Source: Hawksworthiomyces lignivorus
Taxonomy: Eukaryota; Ascomycota; Sordariomycetes; Ophiostomatales; Ophiostomataceae
Direction: 5' to 3'
DNA length: 64,000 nucleotides
Assembly (NCBI GenBank): GCA_002917075.1
Contig: NTMA01000008.1
Location: 1,026,838 to 1,090,837, forward strand
The position numbers were made by a program, and so were the translations under genes. Positions 1 through 11,661 of the stretch are shown piece by piece (positions within the stretch are counted from its first letter, which is position 1; each line of letters starts with the position of its first letter). The notes under the pieces were generated by a model. That model saw nothing but the letters and a program-made list of their open reading frames with translations, was not told where the DNA came from and did not search any database.

Positions 1-347
1 CCACAAACGTCCCCCACATTGCGCCGGCCTCCCACCAGTAGTAGTCGCCGTTGGGCGGAGGGCCGTCCAGGATGCCGGGCGTGCGGCCGGGCTGGTCGCC
101 GTGGTAGTAGCTCATGAGGTTGCTGGCGATCAGCTTGGCGGCTTGCTTTATCGAGTCTGCAGAGGGCGCGGCGCAACAGAATCTGTTAGTCCCACAATAC
201 ATCGTGATGGGAAAAAATCACTCAAGCATCTATCTTGTGGCGTGTCTTTATCTACGCACCGGGAGAGTCGAGATCGACATCGAGGGCCAAGGCGGCCGGA
301 GCCAGAAGGCCGGCAAGGAAGAGCGCGGATGTAATCGGCGGCAACAT
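1..347 (-). CDS. GH76 mannan endo-1,6-alpha-mannosidase (DFG5/DCW1 type), 5' part
   Basis: Only the N-terminus lies in the window; the gene runs off the left edge. Exon 1 is 347-260 and exon 2 is 156-1, separated by a 103-bp GT-AG intron (donor GTGCGT, acceptor CTGCAG). The start ATG at 347 opens a clear signal peptide (MLPPITSALFLAGLLAPAAL), followed by LDVDLDSPDSIKQAA and then YYHGDQPGRTPGIL and YYWWEAGAMWG. These are hallmarks of the fungal GH76 family, GPI-anchored wall enzymes thought to cleave alpha-1,6-mannan and cross-link glycoproteins to the wall glucan. Expected location is the plasma membrane or wall. The catalytic aspartates lie beyond the window, so activity cannot be judged. 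Family confidence is high; whether it is the DFG5 or DCW1 paralogue cannot be told. Confidence 0.9.
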
Positions 348-3300
348 CTTGAACTGGACGGCTGATAAGGATAATGGTTCAAGAAAAAGAAAAGACAATG
401 ATTATAATAATAATTAAAAATAAAGAAAATAAAGGAGAGACAAGAACGAGTGTACAGGACCAGATAAACGAGAGGCTAGATAATCAGTTGGGCATGGACG
501 GGCATCTCTGAGGACAAGATAGCCACGATAATAAGTTGTAAAGAGCAAAAAGCGCAATCGAAAAAAGACTCAGCAGCAGAGGTATAAACTTTGCCAACGG
601 CGGTCAACGATCTTTACGAGGCAGACCCTTCGACTACGTGTGGATGGGCTATGGAGGGTCTTAACAATCCCTTATGGTACATAGATGCGGCTACTCATCC
701 CCCCCCCCCATTCGACTCCCTCCAGAACATGGGGAGAGGGTTCGCTGTCTTACCACATTACTGGAAGGAATACAGCGTCACACGCAGCGCCAGGCAGCAA
801 AATAAGGGTGGCTCTCGCTGGTGGAAAGGGCTTTTTTTTCTTGGTTGTGAGCAAATGCGCGAACTTAACACGAGGTCTTGGCAGTGGAGCTAGAGAAGAA
901 ACGAGGGCACATAGTCAGAGGGGGATAGCAGCCAAAAGGCCTTCAACTTCAGGATTTCAATACGAGTCGTGTGTCCCCCATATTTTAACTACTGTTCCTC
1001 ATTGACAGGAACATCAGTTTCTGGAATACTTATATTTCTACTTCTTTTTGCTCTTATGCGCGGGCAGGTTATTAGCTGTGTACGGGATGTGGTCGTGTGA
1101 AAACCACGCGCACTCCTCTGCGGTCAGAAATAAACTTAAAATCTTACTGCGCAGCCCGCAAAGAGAAATTAAGTTTTCTTGGGGAGCGAGTCGTCCTTTG
1201 AACTAAACCCTAGTTCATGGGGCCAATCTTCCGCTACCATATGGACGGGCGGCTCCAAGGTGCCAAGCCTTAAATTCAATAACGTCCCATTGACTGGCTC
1301 GACTGGCTTATTTCCCGTATGGGTCTAGCGAGATCTTGGCATGCAGGGGGACAGCAGAAGTAGGCTTAAACGATGGGGCGAAAAGGGAGTGGAGGCGTGA
1401 CGAGGGTCAGACTGTTCATCGTAAACAAGGGCGAAGTTGAGCATAGCGAGCGGAGTATGTACGTAAAAAATAAGACGATCCCGCCAAAAAGCAGGTAAAA
1501 GCAGGACAGGTCCTATCTCCTTATTAGATACGTGTACGTTGAGGTCTTCAAAAGCTTCGGGAGCCCAAAGAGCGGGTTCCAGCGCATTGTCTGATTGTCT
1601 TATGTACACCGACGAGGTAAAGAGATGGGTGGCAGTGGGAAGCGAAGAATGTGCCATCTCCCTAAACAAAGCGCGCTCCCCACGCGACCCAGCCCAAGAA
1701 GCCTAATAGGCCAGCTCGCATAAGGTACTCAAAATGAAGCACACGCTCACGTATTCGCTCGTATTTCTTGCATCGTATATGTACCCCGACCCAGCCGATC
1801 CTGTACATCGTCACCTCAAAAGGCGCTAGAAGGGGCTGTGAAGGGCAAAGAAGGAAATAAATGGGATGAAAAAATAAAATAAAATAAGAAATAATACTCC
1901 GTAATAGCGAGATGAGCGGTCCAACCGGGCGCCGAGTGCCAACACCGTTACCGCGCGCCCGTGTATTTTTGCATTAGCTTCAGGGGAACAGTGAAATGGG
2001 CCTTCTTGGCACACCAGGGACCGTCAAGAGCTCGCAACAGGTACGAAAGACAACTCCTGCCCTAGGGCCTCCCCGCTCTCTTTCAGAAGGCTCATTCAAC
2101 ATGCTGCGGAGTGCAAATCATTTTCCTTGCTGGAAGCAAGGGAAATTCTGGGAGCCCAATGCCTGAACTGGCCAGTGTCCACGTTCGTGTATGGAGAGAC
2201 AGCAGGAGGAACCAGTTCATACACAGCCACCAACGAGTTACACTCAATGACCGACATATCCCTCGATTGCTCTTTCGGTTGATTCAATGGACAGCACACA
2301 TACTCCGTCCGTGCTAATACGGAGGGTCCACGCAAGGCACGGAGAATAAGACAGCCCCTTTTCCCTGTCGTAGGCGTGCCAATGCATCTCAAAAAGCCCG
2401 TCGGCTTTTTACAAGTAGAACATCTAATGGAGTTCCTCGAAGAATGTAAGACAAGGTACGTCATTGTTTCGCCAAGCCCAAAGATAGCGCAGAGGCGATA
2501 CGGAGTAGTAGTGCTTCTGATAACAGGCGGCACACCGGCGACCGTACCCGGGATATGATGTTGCGAGGACAGGTCCGGATGTTAAAAGCTATCATAAATC
2601 TTTTGCGCTACGCGGCATGAGTTCGTATTCTGCTTTTAAACAAGTATTAATCTGTTGCCGTCTGGAGGATTTGGAGGAGAGAAAGAAAGCGCAACAATGC
2701 CCAAGTTGAGAGTGGGTTTGGAAATACATGGTACTCTGGAAAACGAAGACAATGGTTTGGCTAGTTTCAAGTCTCGGATGTAATGATCTCGGATGCCTTT
2801 AACAGCGACCGGGGACGCTTTTTTACATACTTCAATACATCCAGAACAACCGATTCCAAGTCTGCTGTTAGGATAGTCGTGACCTGCCGCAGTCGTTGTC
2901 GCCGTCATCCAATTCACCATTGACCGTCGACCTTAGATGACAAGCCTACACTCAGAAAAGAAGATGCTAGCTGTAACCCAATATGCCTAAAGACGGTTCA
3001 TGTCATATAAGAATTCTTGCACCAGGAGTCTTGTTGTAGAAATTGCTTGGTATAAAATCTCAATTGAAATTTGGCGTACAGATCGTGGCGCTTTCGCCCG
3101 CTGACAACATCTTAGTCCTCCTCGTCTTAGCCTTCGGCGTCGTCACTTCCGCCCCAGATATCCCTATCTTTTCTTTCTCTTCTTGACTACTCCTCTCCGT
3201 CTCTCCTCGTTTAAGATTACGCTTCTAGGAGCCAGCTGGGGCTAAGATACAAAGTGTTGCTGTCATACGCAGTCACCGTGCACAAGTCGTTCAACTTTGA

Positions 3301-3603
3301 AGACCAATTCGATGAGTACAGGACAGCGCGGCCAGAGTGTGTAAATCCGGCACTGCAACGAAGCTGTAAGACAAGAAAAGGATAAGGTGGCCTTGCTCGG
3401 CGATGTGCAGAAGTATCATGGTGCATGTGGCCTTGATTCGTCTTCAGTGAGATTAGCGGAATATCACAGAGCTTGCCAAAAATAATTTGCTATAAATGGA
3501 AGAGTGTGAGCATATTCGAGATCATAATGTACTATCAATGCGCGAAGCTCTACATATCAGCTCCATGATGGTGATCGTGGGATGACAAGCATCGTTGCAA
3601 TTC

Positions 3604-3641
<38 letters not shown>

Positions 3642-6157
3642 GGACAGCCAAGTTCGAAGCCGGGTGATGTCTCGACAATGTCCATGACTGAAAATCATGG
3701 CGTAATGAAAGCAGGACAAAAAAGAGGCATAGTTTAGGGGTTTGTTTCGTTTTCAGAATAATATTGACATTCGAGTTACGTTCGAATAGAAGCTGAAGCA
3801 AATATATGAACTACAAATATATGCATATGATAATAAATTAAAGTGAAAATTAGAAGAAAATTAAGCCTTAAGAATATGACAAATAAAGCAGTATGAAAGA
3901 TTTTCAAAGATCGGAAATTTGCATCTCAACTTCAAACGAATTGTCTTTTATCTAGCTCTTGGTCACTTTGATGTCATGGTATATATGAAAAACATTGACA
4001 AAATCCAGTATGCTCTGCCATGAACCATCACAGCAACGTCTGGTTATCAGAAAGCCTTTCCAGGTAACAATGCTTTGCGTGAGAAATGAAGCAACTGAGT
4101 ATGGACGACAAATGTTGAGTCTGATTATTTTCATACTACGACCTCGAGGCTTTTTCATATATACGTGATCTGCACCTGCATCTAACCCTGTGGCAAAACC
4201 GCGAGTGAATTTTCACCTCAGCTAGCGCTTTAGACAACCCACGCCTAGAACCTCAGTGGCTCGGCAAGGCAAAATTGATGTAAAGTCGATGTATATTTAG
4301 GGTAGTTCATTATAAGCTCACTGAAGATATTTCGGATTTAGATCAAATGTGGTAATTTCCCCCTTTTTTCTCGTGTGCTTGATTCTCAATTAAGTACGGA
4401 TGAGAGAGATTCTGGCAATCATCGTGAAGCTAAACTTCGGCACTGTGATCTTTGATACGCAGAAGAAGGTTACGACTGATTTATGCATTCTCGTCTCCTA
4501 CATCAGAAAACAGCGCTTTTATCTACAGCTGATGGTTGATGTATTACATACGTTTTCCAAATTAGCTGACGAAGTTGACGAGACATGGAGGTTCCTGTTA
4601 AACCATAAGACTTTCAGCAGAAGAATATATTGAATCTTGTACAGAACGATTTGGGTGATCCTAAGATGATGCTCGAGATCGCGATGCTCTAAACTCGCTA
4701 CTATGCCATTGTTCGTCAAGTTTAAATCATGAATGCGCTGAATACAATCAGGCAATAGCCAGTATGTCTCAGGTAGAGAACTGAATCATAGCACGCTAAA
4801 GCTCTGGCTTACTGAGAGCCCCTTTTGAGGACGTGGACAATATTACTATCATAGAGACCCCAGACGTGCTTACCACGGATAATTTATCATAAGATACTAA
4901 TTTGGCTCAAAGTTGCGGCATCCCAAGTATTCATCTCTTTTTCAGGGGATATGATGACTTATCTGCCGACCCCATTGTTATGTTGGTTTCAGGAGAATAG
5001 ATTGATGCCCTTGGTAGAAGAATGAGACAATTTTGTTTTAAGAACATTCAAGCTCAAAAACCAGCCGCGCCTCGACTAAATATGGGGGATGAAGCAGTCC
5101 AGGAGGTATTGAATCCTCTCTATTTTGAATCGATAGGGGCTGGACCACCATGGCCGTGACACAGAAATGCCACTGTATCACGATGTCCCGTTTTCGTCCG
5201 GAGGAGCTAGATGGAGAGGCTCTGCTGGCGTCCGCGATCGGCTTCGACCGGGTTGCTACGGAGTCTTTTGTGCTGTGCGCGGACGATCACGAGATGGCTA
5301 GCAATTTATGAGACCTGCGCTGCAGCCCTAAGCAGCGTGGAAGGGGCCGAAACTGCCCGATATTACACGACACTAATTCTCGTCGCGATGAACAACTGGC
5401 ATGGCAGGGCCCCGGTAAAAAATGTCTCGGTGGGCTTTGCTCTCGGCATTTTCTCGGTGTGCGGCCCTTTGTTTGCTGTCAGCGTACGTCGTCCGAGGTC
5501 AAAAACATGCGGATCCGCGGACCCTTGTTTTATCAGACCGTTGCCGTTGCTGTTGTGTCAGTGACAGCTGCATATATCTCAATGCGCGCTATCTGGGGCC
5601 ATCTCTAGTGGATTATCCAGTTCAGCACTGATATGAGATATCCTCGGTTAAGAGACATCAAAAATTTTGTCTTGAGAGAGCTTAGCATTCAGCCACTTCT
5701 CGCCACTCGCAGGCAGGGAGTTCGAGATGCAATTTCTTCATATCTAGTTTTCATCCTGTGAGCTGTGAGGTGGTCGTGGCTACGCCCTGGTCACACTGCT
5801 GCATTCGCAATGGCTGTATCGCTGGGTATCATGTCAATTCACTTCCTGCCGCCGCCATAGTCAAAGCATGATCTAATAAAAACCCATAAACAAGAGCAAG
5901 AATCAAAAAATGACAAAAAACAACTCCCAGGCTCTCTACCTGTAAAGAAAAACCAAAGGAGGACACCGTTTCTCTATGCCTGTGAAATAAGAAAAAAAAG
6001 CAGCGACGCCACCGTTTTGTGTCCAGACCCGGCCGCCGATTCCCACCCATCCACCGCCCCACTGTAGTTTTGCCAGCCTTGCCACCCCCCCCCCCCCCCC
6101 CCTGTGCTACCGTTTTATCATTTGTTCTCGTGAGCCGCTTCGTAGCGCGCCCGCGCC
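348..6157. other. Long gene-poor stretch
   Basis: I see no convincing gene here. Open frames are short (at most 145 codons), lack recognisable motifs and do not splice together. Positions 348-560 are the pyrimidine-rich (minus strand) leader of the GH76 gene. There is a run of 36 A at 3605-3640 and an 18-C run at 6085-6102 just downstream of the transcription-factor stop codon. 3400-5100 is distinctly AT-rich, as in decayed repeats, but I could not recognise an element. Confidence 0.5.
3605..3640 (+). repeat. Poly(A) tract, 36 bp
   Basis: Uninterrupted run of 36 A between 'gcaattcc' and 'cggacagcc'. It could be a simple slippage tract or the tail of a retroposed transcript. No recognisable coding remnant lies 5' of it and I see no flanking target duplication. 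Confidence 0.9.
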
Positions 6158-9100
6158 TCACAGGCCGTGCGAGCTCCACACGCTGTTCGACATGCCGCCA
6201 AGCGTCTGTCCAAAGTCCTGCCAATCAAAGTCGTCGTCCATCTTGATGTCGCCGTCGTCGGCCAGCACGCCCGGGAACGCCGGGGCTTCCGCGCCGTGGC
6301 CGGACCACAGCCAGGGCGGCGGGTAGTCCTTGACCATGGCTTCGACGAGCGGGGTGGCCTGAGGCAGCTGCGCATTCGAGCTGCTGCCGGCGCCGCCGCT
6401 GTTTGCCGGGGCGCTAAAGGCGGCGGACGGGCCCGCCGAGAATGCAGCCAGAGTCGTGTCCTGCCGCGGCATGTCCGTGTTGCCAAAGGCACCAAAGAGC
6501 TGCGGGGGCGCCTCCGCCGCCGATGAGGTGGGTGGCCGCTCACCGCCCTCACCGCTGCCGTCACCACCACTACTGTCGCCGCCGCCGCCGCCGTCAACAA
6601 GTTGCCAGACCGAGTTCATATTCTTGCTGTTGAGGATGGGCATGAGGTCTGTCGACGAGAAGGTAGAGGCCGAGAACACGCGGTTCAGGATGTTGGCGGG
6701 GCAGTCGGACTCCTCGCCTGATTGCTTTGCCAGTGGCTGCTGGCCAGGGGGGAAGAACTGCCGCTGCTGCTGCTGATGACCCTGCTGGTACGACTGCTGC
6801 TGTTGCTGCTGGGGTTGCTGCAGCTGCTGCATGTCCAGGGGTGTCGCAGGATGCAGCGATGTCAGCGACGACGCGGCCGACGATATCTGGGACGCGGCCG
6901 CAGCCGCGCCGGGAACAGCAGCTGCCGCTGCTGTCGCCGCTGAATCTTTGGGCTCCTCGTTGATCAGCTGCGGCGCGCCCACCAGCTGCAGCCAGCGCTC
7001 GCGCCACTGCAGGCCGTCGACACTGCCGTGGTAGGCGGAGAAGGCGGTGGGGTTGAGGCGGGCGCGGTCTTCCTTGTCGAGGCGGGCGACGGCGTCCACG
7101 TCGTCGCGCAGGCGGACGAACTCGGCGTCGCGGTGCTTGCGGGCCTTGTTGTAGAGCATCTTGAGAGGCACAAAGAGCGAGGAGTTGTCGGCCATCTTCT
7201 CGAGGTCCTGCGGCCGGGGCGACGGCATCATGTTGTTGAGCGCGTTCCAGGCGCGCTCGACCGAGGGGCCCCAGGGGCGGCGGGCGGACTCGAGCAGGAC
7301 GAAGGCGACGGCCAGCCAATTGGTGTAGGTCTGGAACAGCCAGCGGAACTGCTTCGTGCGCGGGTCCACCATCAGCGTGTAGCTGTACTCGAAGAGCTCG
7401 GTGGAGGCGGTGAAGAGGCGGTCGCGCGTGTCCTGGGTCATGGTCTCTTCCTGGCCGGATCCGGGGAACAGGACTGGCTGGTAGATGACCAGCGTCATCT
7501 TGGCGCAGATGACGCGGCTGATGCTGGTGGCCACCCAGAACATGGGATTGCTGGCCGGGTCGCCGTGCCGCAGGTAGCGCCTTTCGACCTGGTCGTAGAC
7601 CTCGTGGATCATGCGCTCGCGCTCCTGGAGGGTCAGATGCGCGTCGCTGGGATCATTGGGGCCCATGGCCGAGTGAATGGCGTGCAGGCGGCGGCACACG
7701 CTGCAGATCTCGAAGCGGATGAGGGCAAAGGTCATGTCTGTGACGCCCTCGCGCTCCGGCGGCAGGACGGCACTCTCCGGGCTGATGTCGGTGTCGTTGA
7801 TGTTCAGCGGCGGGCGGGTGTCGACGCCCCGTTCGAGTATGGTGAGGTCGGTGCCCTGGTCTTCGGCGCAGCGCATGTCTACGACGAGCAGGGTCCAGAA
7901 CAGGCGGCGGCGCATCTCGATCTCGAAGGGGGTGAGATTTGGGAAATTGGTGCCGTCGCGGTGCAGACCAATGGAGTGGGCGATGCGGATGGCGAGACCG
8001 GTCAAGGTCCACGCAAAGCGCGTGTCATCGTGGCGGCGGACGAGAACCAGGAGGAGGACGAGCGCCTGCAGCGTCACGAGCTCGGATGACACGAGGAAGC
8101 TGGCCTTTGCCAGGGCCTGCTCCAGGGCGAAGCGGTATTTCATGATGAGGGCCGACTTTTCAGCCATAAAATTTACTCGGATCTATTGAAGACGCATTAG
8201 CATATTGTAGAAGGCGGGCCCGCGTAGAGAATAGTTTGCAAAGGGGCTCACCTCATTTTCTTCCAGGGAATTTACGGCGGCGTAGTAGATGGCAAACATC
8301 AGGGCCTCGGCCGCGGGAGAGATGTTGTCGAGGTTGGTGCGGGCCTCGCGGATCAGCTTGGTGGTAGTGGGGATGTGCAGGATCTTTACCAGGGGGTCGA
8401 CGTTCTCCTGGTAGACCTGCCAGATGTAGGGGATCTGCGACGGCAGGGGATGCAGCGGGCGCAGATCGACGGCGGTGGACTGGAAGCCGAAGATGAAGGC
8501 GTGGTGGTCGGCGGTGGGGTGCTGGTCCTCGTCCTCGTGGGCCGGGGTGCTCTCGGTGTCGGACACGTCGCTGTTGTCGGAGCCGGAGATGCGCTGGGTC
8601 TCGGCGCGCAGCTCGTCCAGCTCATCGTTGATCTTGCTCCAGAAGGCGCTGCTGACGTAGCGCGAGCGGCCGTAGTCGTTGATGACGAGGCGGCCGTACT
8701 GCTTGCCGTCGCGGGCGGCGGCGGCGTCCTTGGACTGCTTGACCAGCGACCCGTAGCTGGCGTTGCCGCTGAGCAGGCGGCCGGGGCTGCCCATCAGGGG
8801 AGACGATTGCGAGCCGCCCCAGGTGTTGGAGTGGGCGAGGCCGCCGACGCCGTGGTCGAGGCTGCTCCGCGGGGCGGGCTCGCCGCTGACGCTGGCGGCC
8901 GTGCCTCCGCTGCCGCCGATGGCCTCGGGCGAGTTGCTGGTGCTCGTGGCGTGCTTGGAGGCGGCCTCGAGCTCGACCTGGCCGCTCAGCTCCTCGACGA
9001 TGCCCTCCAGCTTCCGTAAGCGCTTCAGCAGCTCGATCTCGCGCTCGCTCGAGGGGTGGGAGGACGAGGACCCGGGCTTGAGCGGGTTGTTGGGGTCTTT

Positions 9101-9466
9101 GCGCCGCGGCCGGCGCGGAGCGCGCTCGGGGGCCGGGAAGATGCAAGGGATCAGGGCGCGGCGGCAGTTGGAGCAGGGCATGAGCTTGTCGCAGCGGACC
9201 TTGCGGCGGCGGCAGGTGACGCAGCTTCGCGGGTTGAGCTCGGCACCCGGTGCCGACGTCGGCGTATAGACAGTAGCACCTCCCGGAATCTGCGGATAGG
9301 GCTGGCCGCTGCTGAGCACGGCAGCCGGGAGGGCCGGAGACGGCGTCGTTACATGGCTGGGATTGGACGGCGCGATCTGCACGAAGTCGTGGTGGGAGGC
9401 GACAGACGTGGGTGAGTCGGCGTCAGACGTGAGTTTCAGGGAAGAGGCAAATCGGTTCTCTGGCAT
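6158..9466 (-). CDS. Zn2Cys6 fungal-specific transcription factor
   Basis: Two exons, 9466-8252 and 8182-6158, join across a 69-bp intron (donor GTGAGC, acceptor AATAG) to give 1,079 residues. Splicing restores ...SLEENE-IRVNFMAEKSALIMKYRFALEQALAKA, a typical start of the fungal_trans middle homology region (PF04082). The binuclear zinc cluster is complete: C82, C85, C92, C98, C101, C108 (C-x2-C-x6-C-x5-C-x2-C-x6-C), followed by a basic linker and a short leucine-rich coiled coil (about 140-165) for dimerisation. The N-terminus and the 170-280 region are Ser/Gly-rich. The C-terminal third is low complexity (Ala, poly-Gln, Gly) and ends in an acidic DDDFDWQDFG patch that could activate transcription. 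It should be a nuclear DNA-binding regulator; the target pathway cannot be read from the sequence. The gene stands alone. Confidence 0.93.
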
Positions 9467-9700
9467 TTTTGGATCGTGATAGGTCGATGCGTATAAGAGG
9501 GGGAGGGAGAGGGAGAGAGAGGGAGAGAGGAGAGGGGGGGGAAAATAAAAAAAGGGAAAAGACCGAAGTACGGCGGAAGAAGAGAAAGAGAAAGAAAAAG
9601 AGAATTAGAGGAAGAGAAGCAAAAAGAAGAAAAAACAGAAAAAGAGGAAAAAAAGAGAATAGGAAAGAAAAGAAGAAGCAAAAGGGGGAGGGGGGGAATA
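9467..9700 (-). promoter_or_regulatory. Polypyrimidine core promoter/leader of the Zn2Cys6 gene
   Basis: From about 9483 to 9695 the plus strand is almost pure purine (GA and A-rich), so the coding strand is a roughly 210-base CT tract ending just before the ATG. Long CT tracts next to start sites are a known feature of filamentous fungal promoters without a strong TATA box. The exact start site cannot be placed. Confidence 0.55.
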
Positions 9701-11661
9701 ACAGAGAATGGACGATTCCTTTCCCAAGACGGAAAACTCACGCACGCCTCATCTCTTCTATGGATCTGAGAATTGGCATTTCCTAATTGGTGTTTATCGC
9801 TCTATAATAAGATTGTCTCTTGAGTCGTATGAAACTTTTCAGTCTCTTGCGTTCTCTGCCTGGCCTGGCGATGTGGTTTTTCAGAGCCGTAGACGCAGTG
9901 ACAGCTTTTGCAGCCTTGAAAGTGAGGCTATTTTGGAATGGCAGGGAATGCTGCAATTGGGAAAGTCTGAGAGGAGAGAAAGAAGAATATTAGAGAGGGA
10001 AGGAAAGAAGAGCGGCAAAGTAATCAAAGAAAAAAAAACTAATCGGGACGGTACAAACTACAAGACGAGGCAAGTGCCAGTGGCAGATGACTACACCTAC
10101 TAAACTCAGTAGCAGTGGCTAAAGCAAGTTATGCTTAGGGCGGCTCCGCTTGCCTCGATGGGTCCTGCCTTCCCTCGCAAGTCTCTCAAGTCTCTTCTGT
10201 GAGTCCGTTCCTGTCGCGCGCCCTTTCCTGCTCACCTAACACATACCGCTATGTACAGTACGTACATGACATACCCTTCCGTGGTTCCTTCTTTTTCGCG
10301 CGCCATGTGGCTCCTGCCCATTCCCTTACTTTTCCCGCGCGGTGGATTGCTTATGTCACCCGTCTTGGCCCTGACCGAAGCCGAACGGATTTCGCTTCTT
10401 TCCCTTTTCGACCCCACCAAAGCGGTCCAAGTTAATTCCGATTTAAGCCGTCGCTTACGGGGGAGAGGGTGCCCCCCCAAAGCAGCCCCAAAGGAGTCCT
10501 AAAGGAGCCCCAAAGGACGATCCAAAAGACACCCAGGCGGGCTTCGTTTCCTATTCGTACCTGGGGTTCCGCCTGCATTCCGCCTGCATTCCGCCAGGCG
10601 CTCCTCTTGCACTCCTTATGCTCTCTCCAAAACCCGAGCATAAAAAGCGAAATGCACACAGTATTATGAGCAGCACCGGAAGCGAAGAAGCTCCAGCAGC
10701 GTGCACCAGGCGTGCACCAGCGTGCACCAGCGGCACCCATCAGCTGCACCCACCAGCTGCACCCACCAGCTGCAGCACCAGCATGAACAGCAGCAGTACA
10801 CACGTACATGTACGTCAGCACCAGCAGCGGCAGTAGCGTCAGCTCCCCATCCCAATCTGCGTTCTCGCTTCTCCGCGCCGCGCACTGGACAGCACACACA
10901 CAAAACCTTACGATTTCCCGCCTCGTTTTACAGCCGACAAACTCCAGAGAGACGGCGGAGAGGCAATTTTGGAGCGGAGATTGGAATGCCTGGTGATTCG
11001 TATCTCCAGCCCCTCCGGAATAAAATAGAAATCAGACGGAACCCCGAAAGAAGTAGCTAAAGTCCACGTGACTAAACGGTGGCTAGAGCGAACGGAGAAT
11101 GAAACCCAAAAGGGCGGTAAAAGCGCAGCTTGGCCAGGGAGGGCAAGTGAAGGCAAGGGGAGGCAATGCCGGCTGGCATCACGAAAGACAAGATACGAGA
11201 CCTGCAGGAAAAAAAAAAGAGGCACGAGGCGCACAGGGCACACACAAGAAATGAGCGATCTCCGATGACAGGGCCGGAATTCCCCGCATCCTTGCATGGG
11301 AAAGCTGCAGCCGTGCGGAATTTGTGCAAGCTGGTTGCAAATGCTTAATTTCTCGACCTGGTACGGGTAGAGAGTACGTATCTGCGCGTGTATGCTTATA
11401 CATATTTACGGGTACACGGTGTGCCGTGGAAAATCCGTGGAAAATGGCTAATGGGTAAATCGGAGAACGGTCTAGTTTAAATGGTGATCTAGTCCAGCCA
11501 ATGAGAGCCTGCTGATGCTAACAATAATAATGGAAACAGGTAAGTATGACGTTTCGACGAGCGGCTTTTGGTGCCGGAGCGAATGTCCGATTTGGTCCGC
11601 TGTGGCGGGTGCGCTTATGTACAGGAACATTCCACTTTTCCTCGCTCGTGCAAGCTCTATC
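9701..11661. other. Intergenic: upstream region of the Zn2Cys6 gene and 3' flank of the Nudix gene
   Basis: No supportable gene. It holds low-complexity repeats: 'cgcctgcatt'-like units near 10565-10600 and imperfect repeats of GCGTGCACCAG and AGCTGCACCCACC at about 10698-10775. Small open frames over these repeats look like artefacts of the repeat composition. Confidence 0.5.
10695..10780. repeat. Imperfect short tandem repeats (GCACC-rich)
   Basis: Three near-copies of GCGTGCACCAG are followed by three near-copies of AGCTGCACCCACC. This is short low-complexity DNA with no sign of coding or of a mobile element. Confidence 0.7.

Noticed and set aside
2096..2533. Open frame of 145 codons on the minus strand
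   Set aside because: No motif, in gene-poor AT-richer DNA, overlapped by other frames of similar length.
7028..8089. Open frame of 353 codons on the plus strand
   Set aside because: Antisense to exon 2 of the Zn2Cys6 factor; Gly/Val/Glu-rich mirror composition.
10695..10780. GCACC repeats as a CRISPR-like or coding array
   Set aside because: Units are 11-13 bp, imperfect and without spacers; simple low-complexity DNA.
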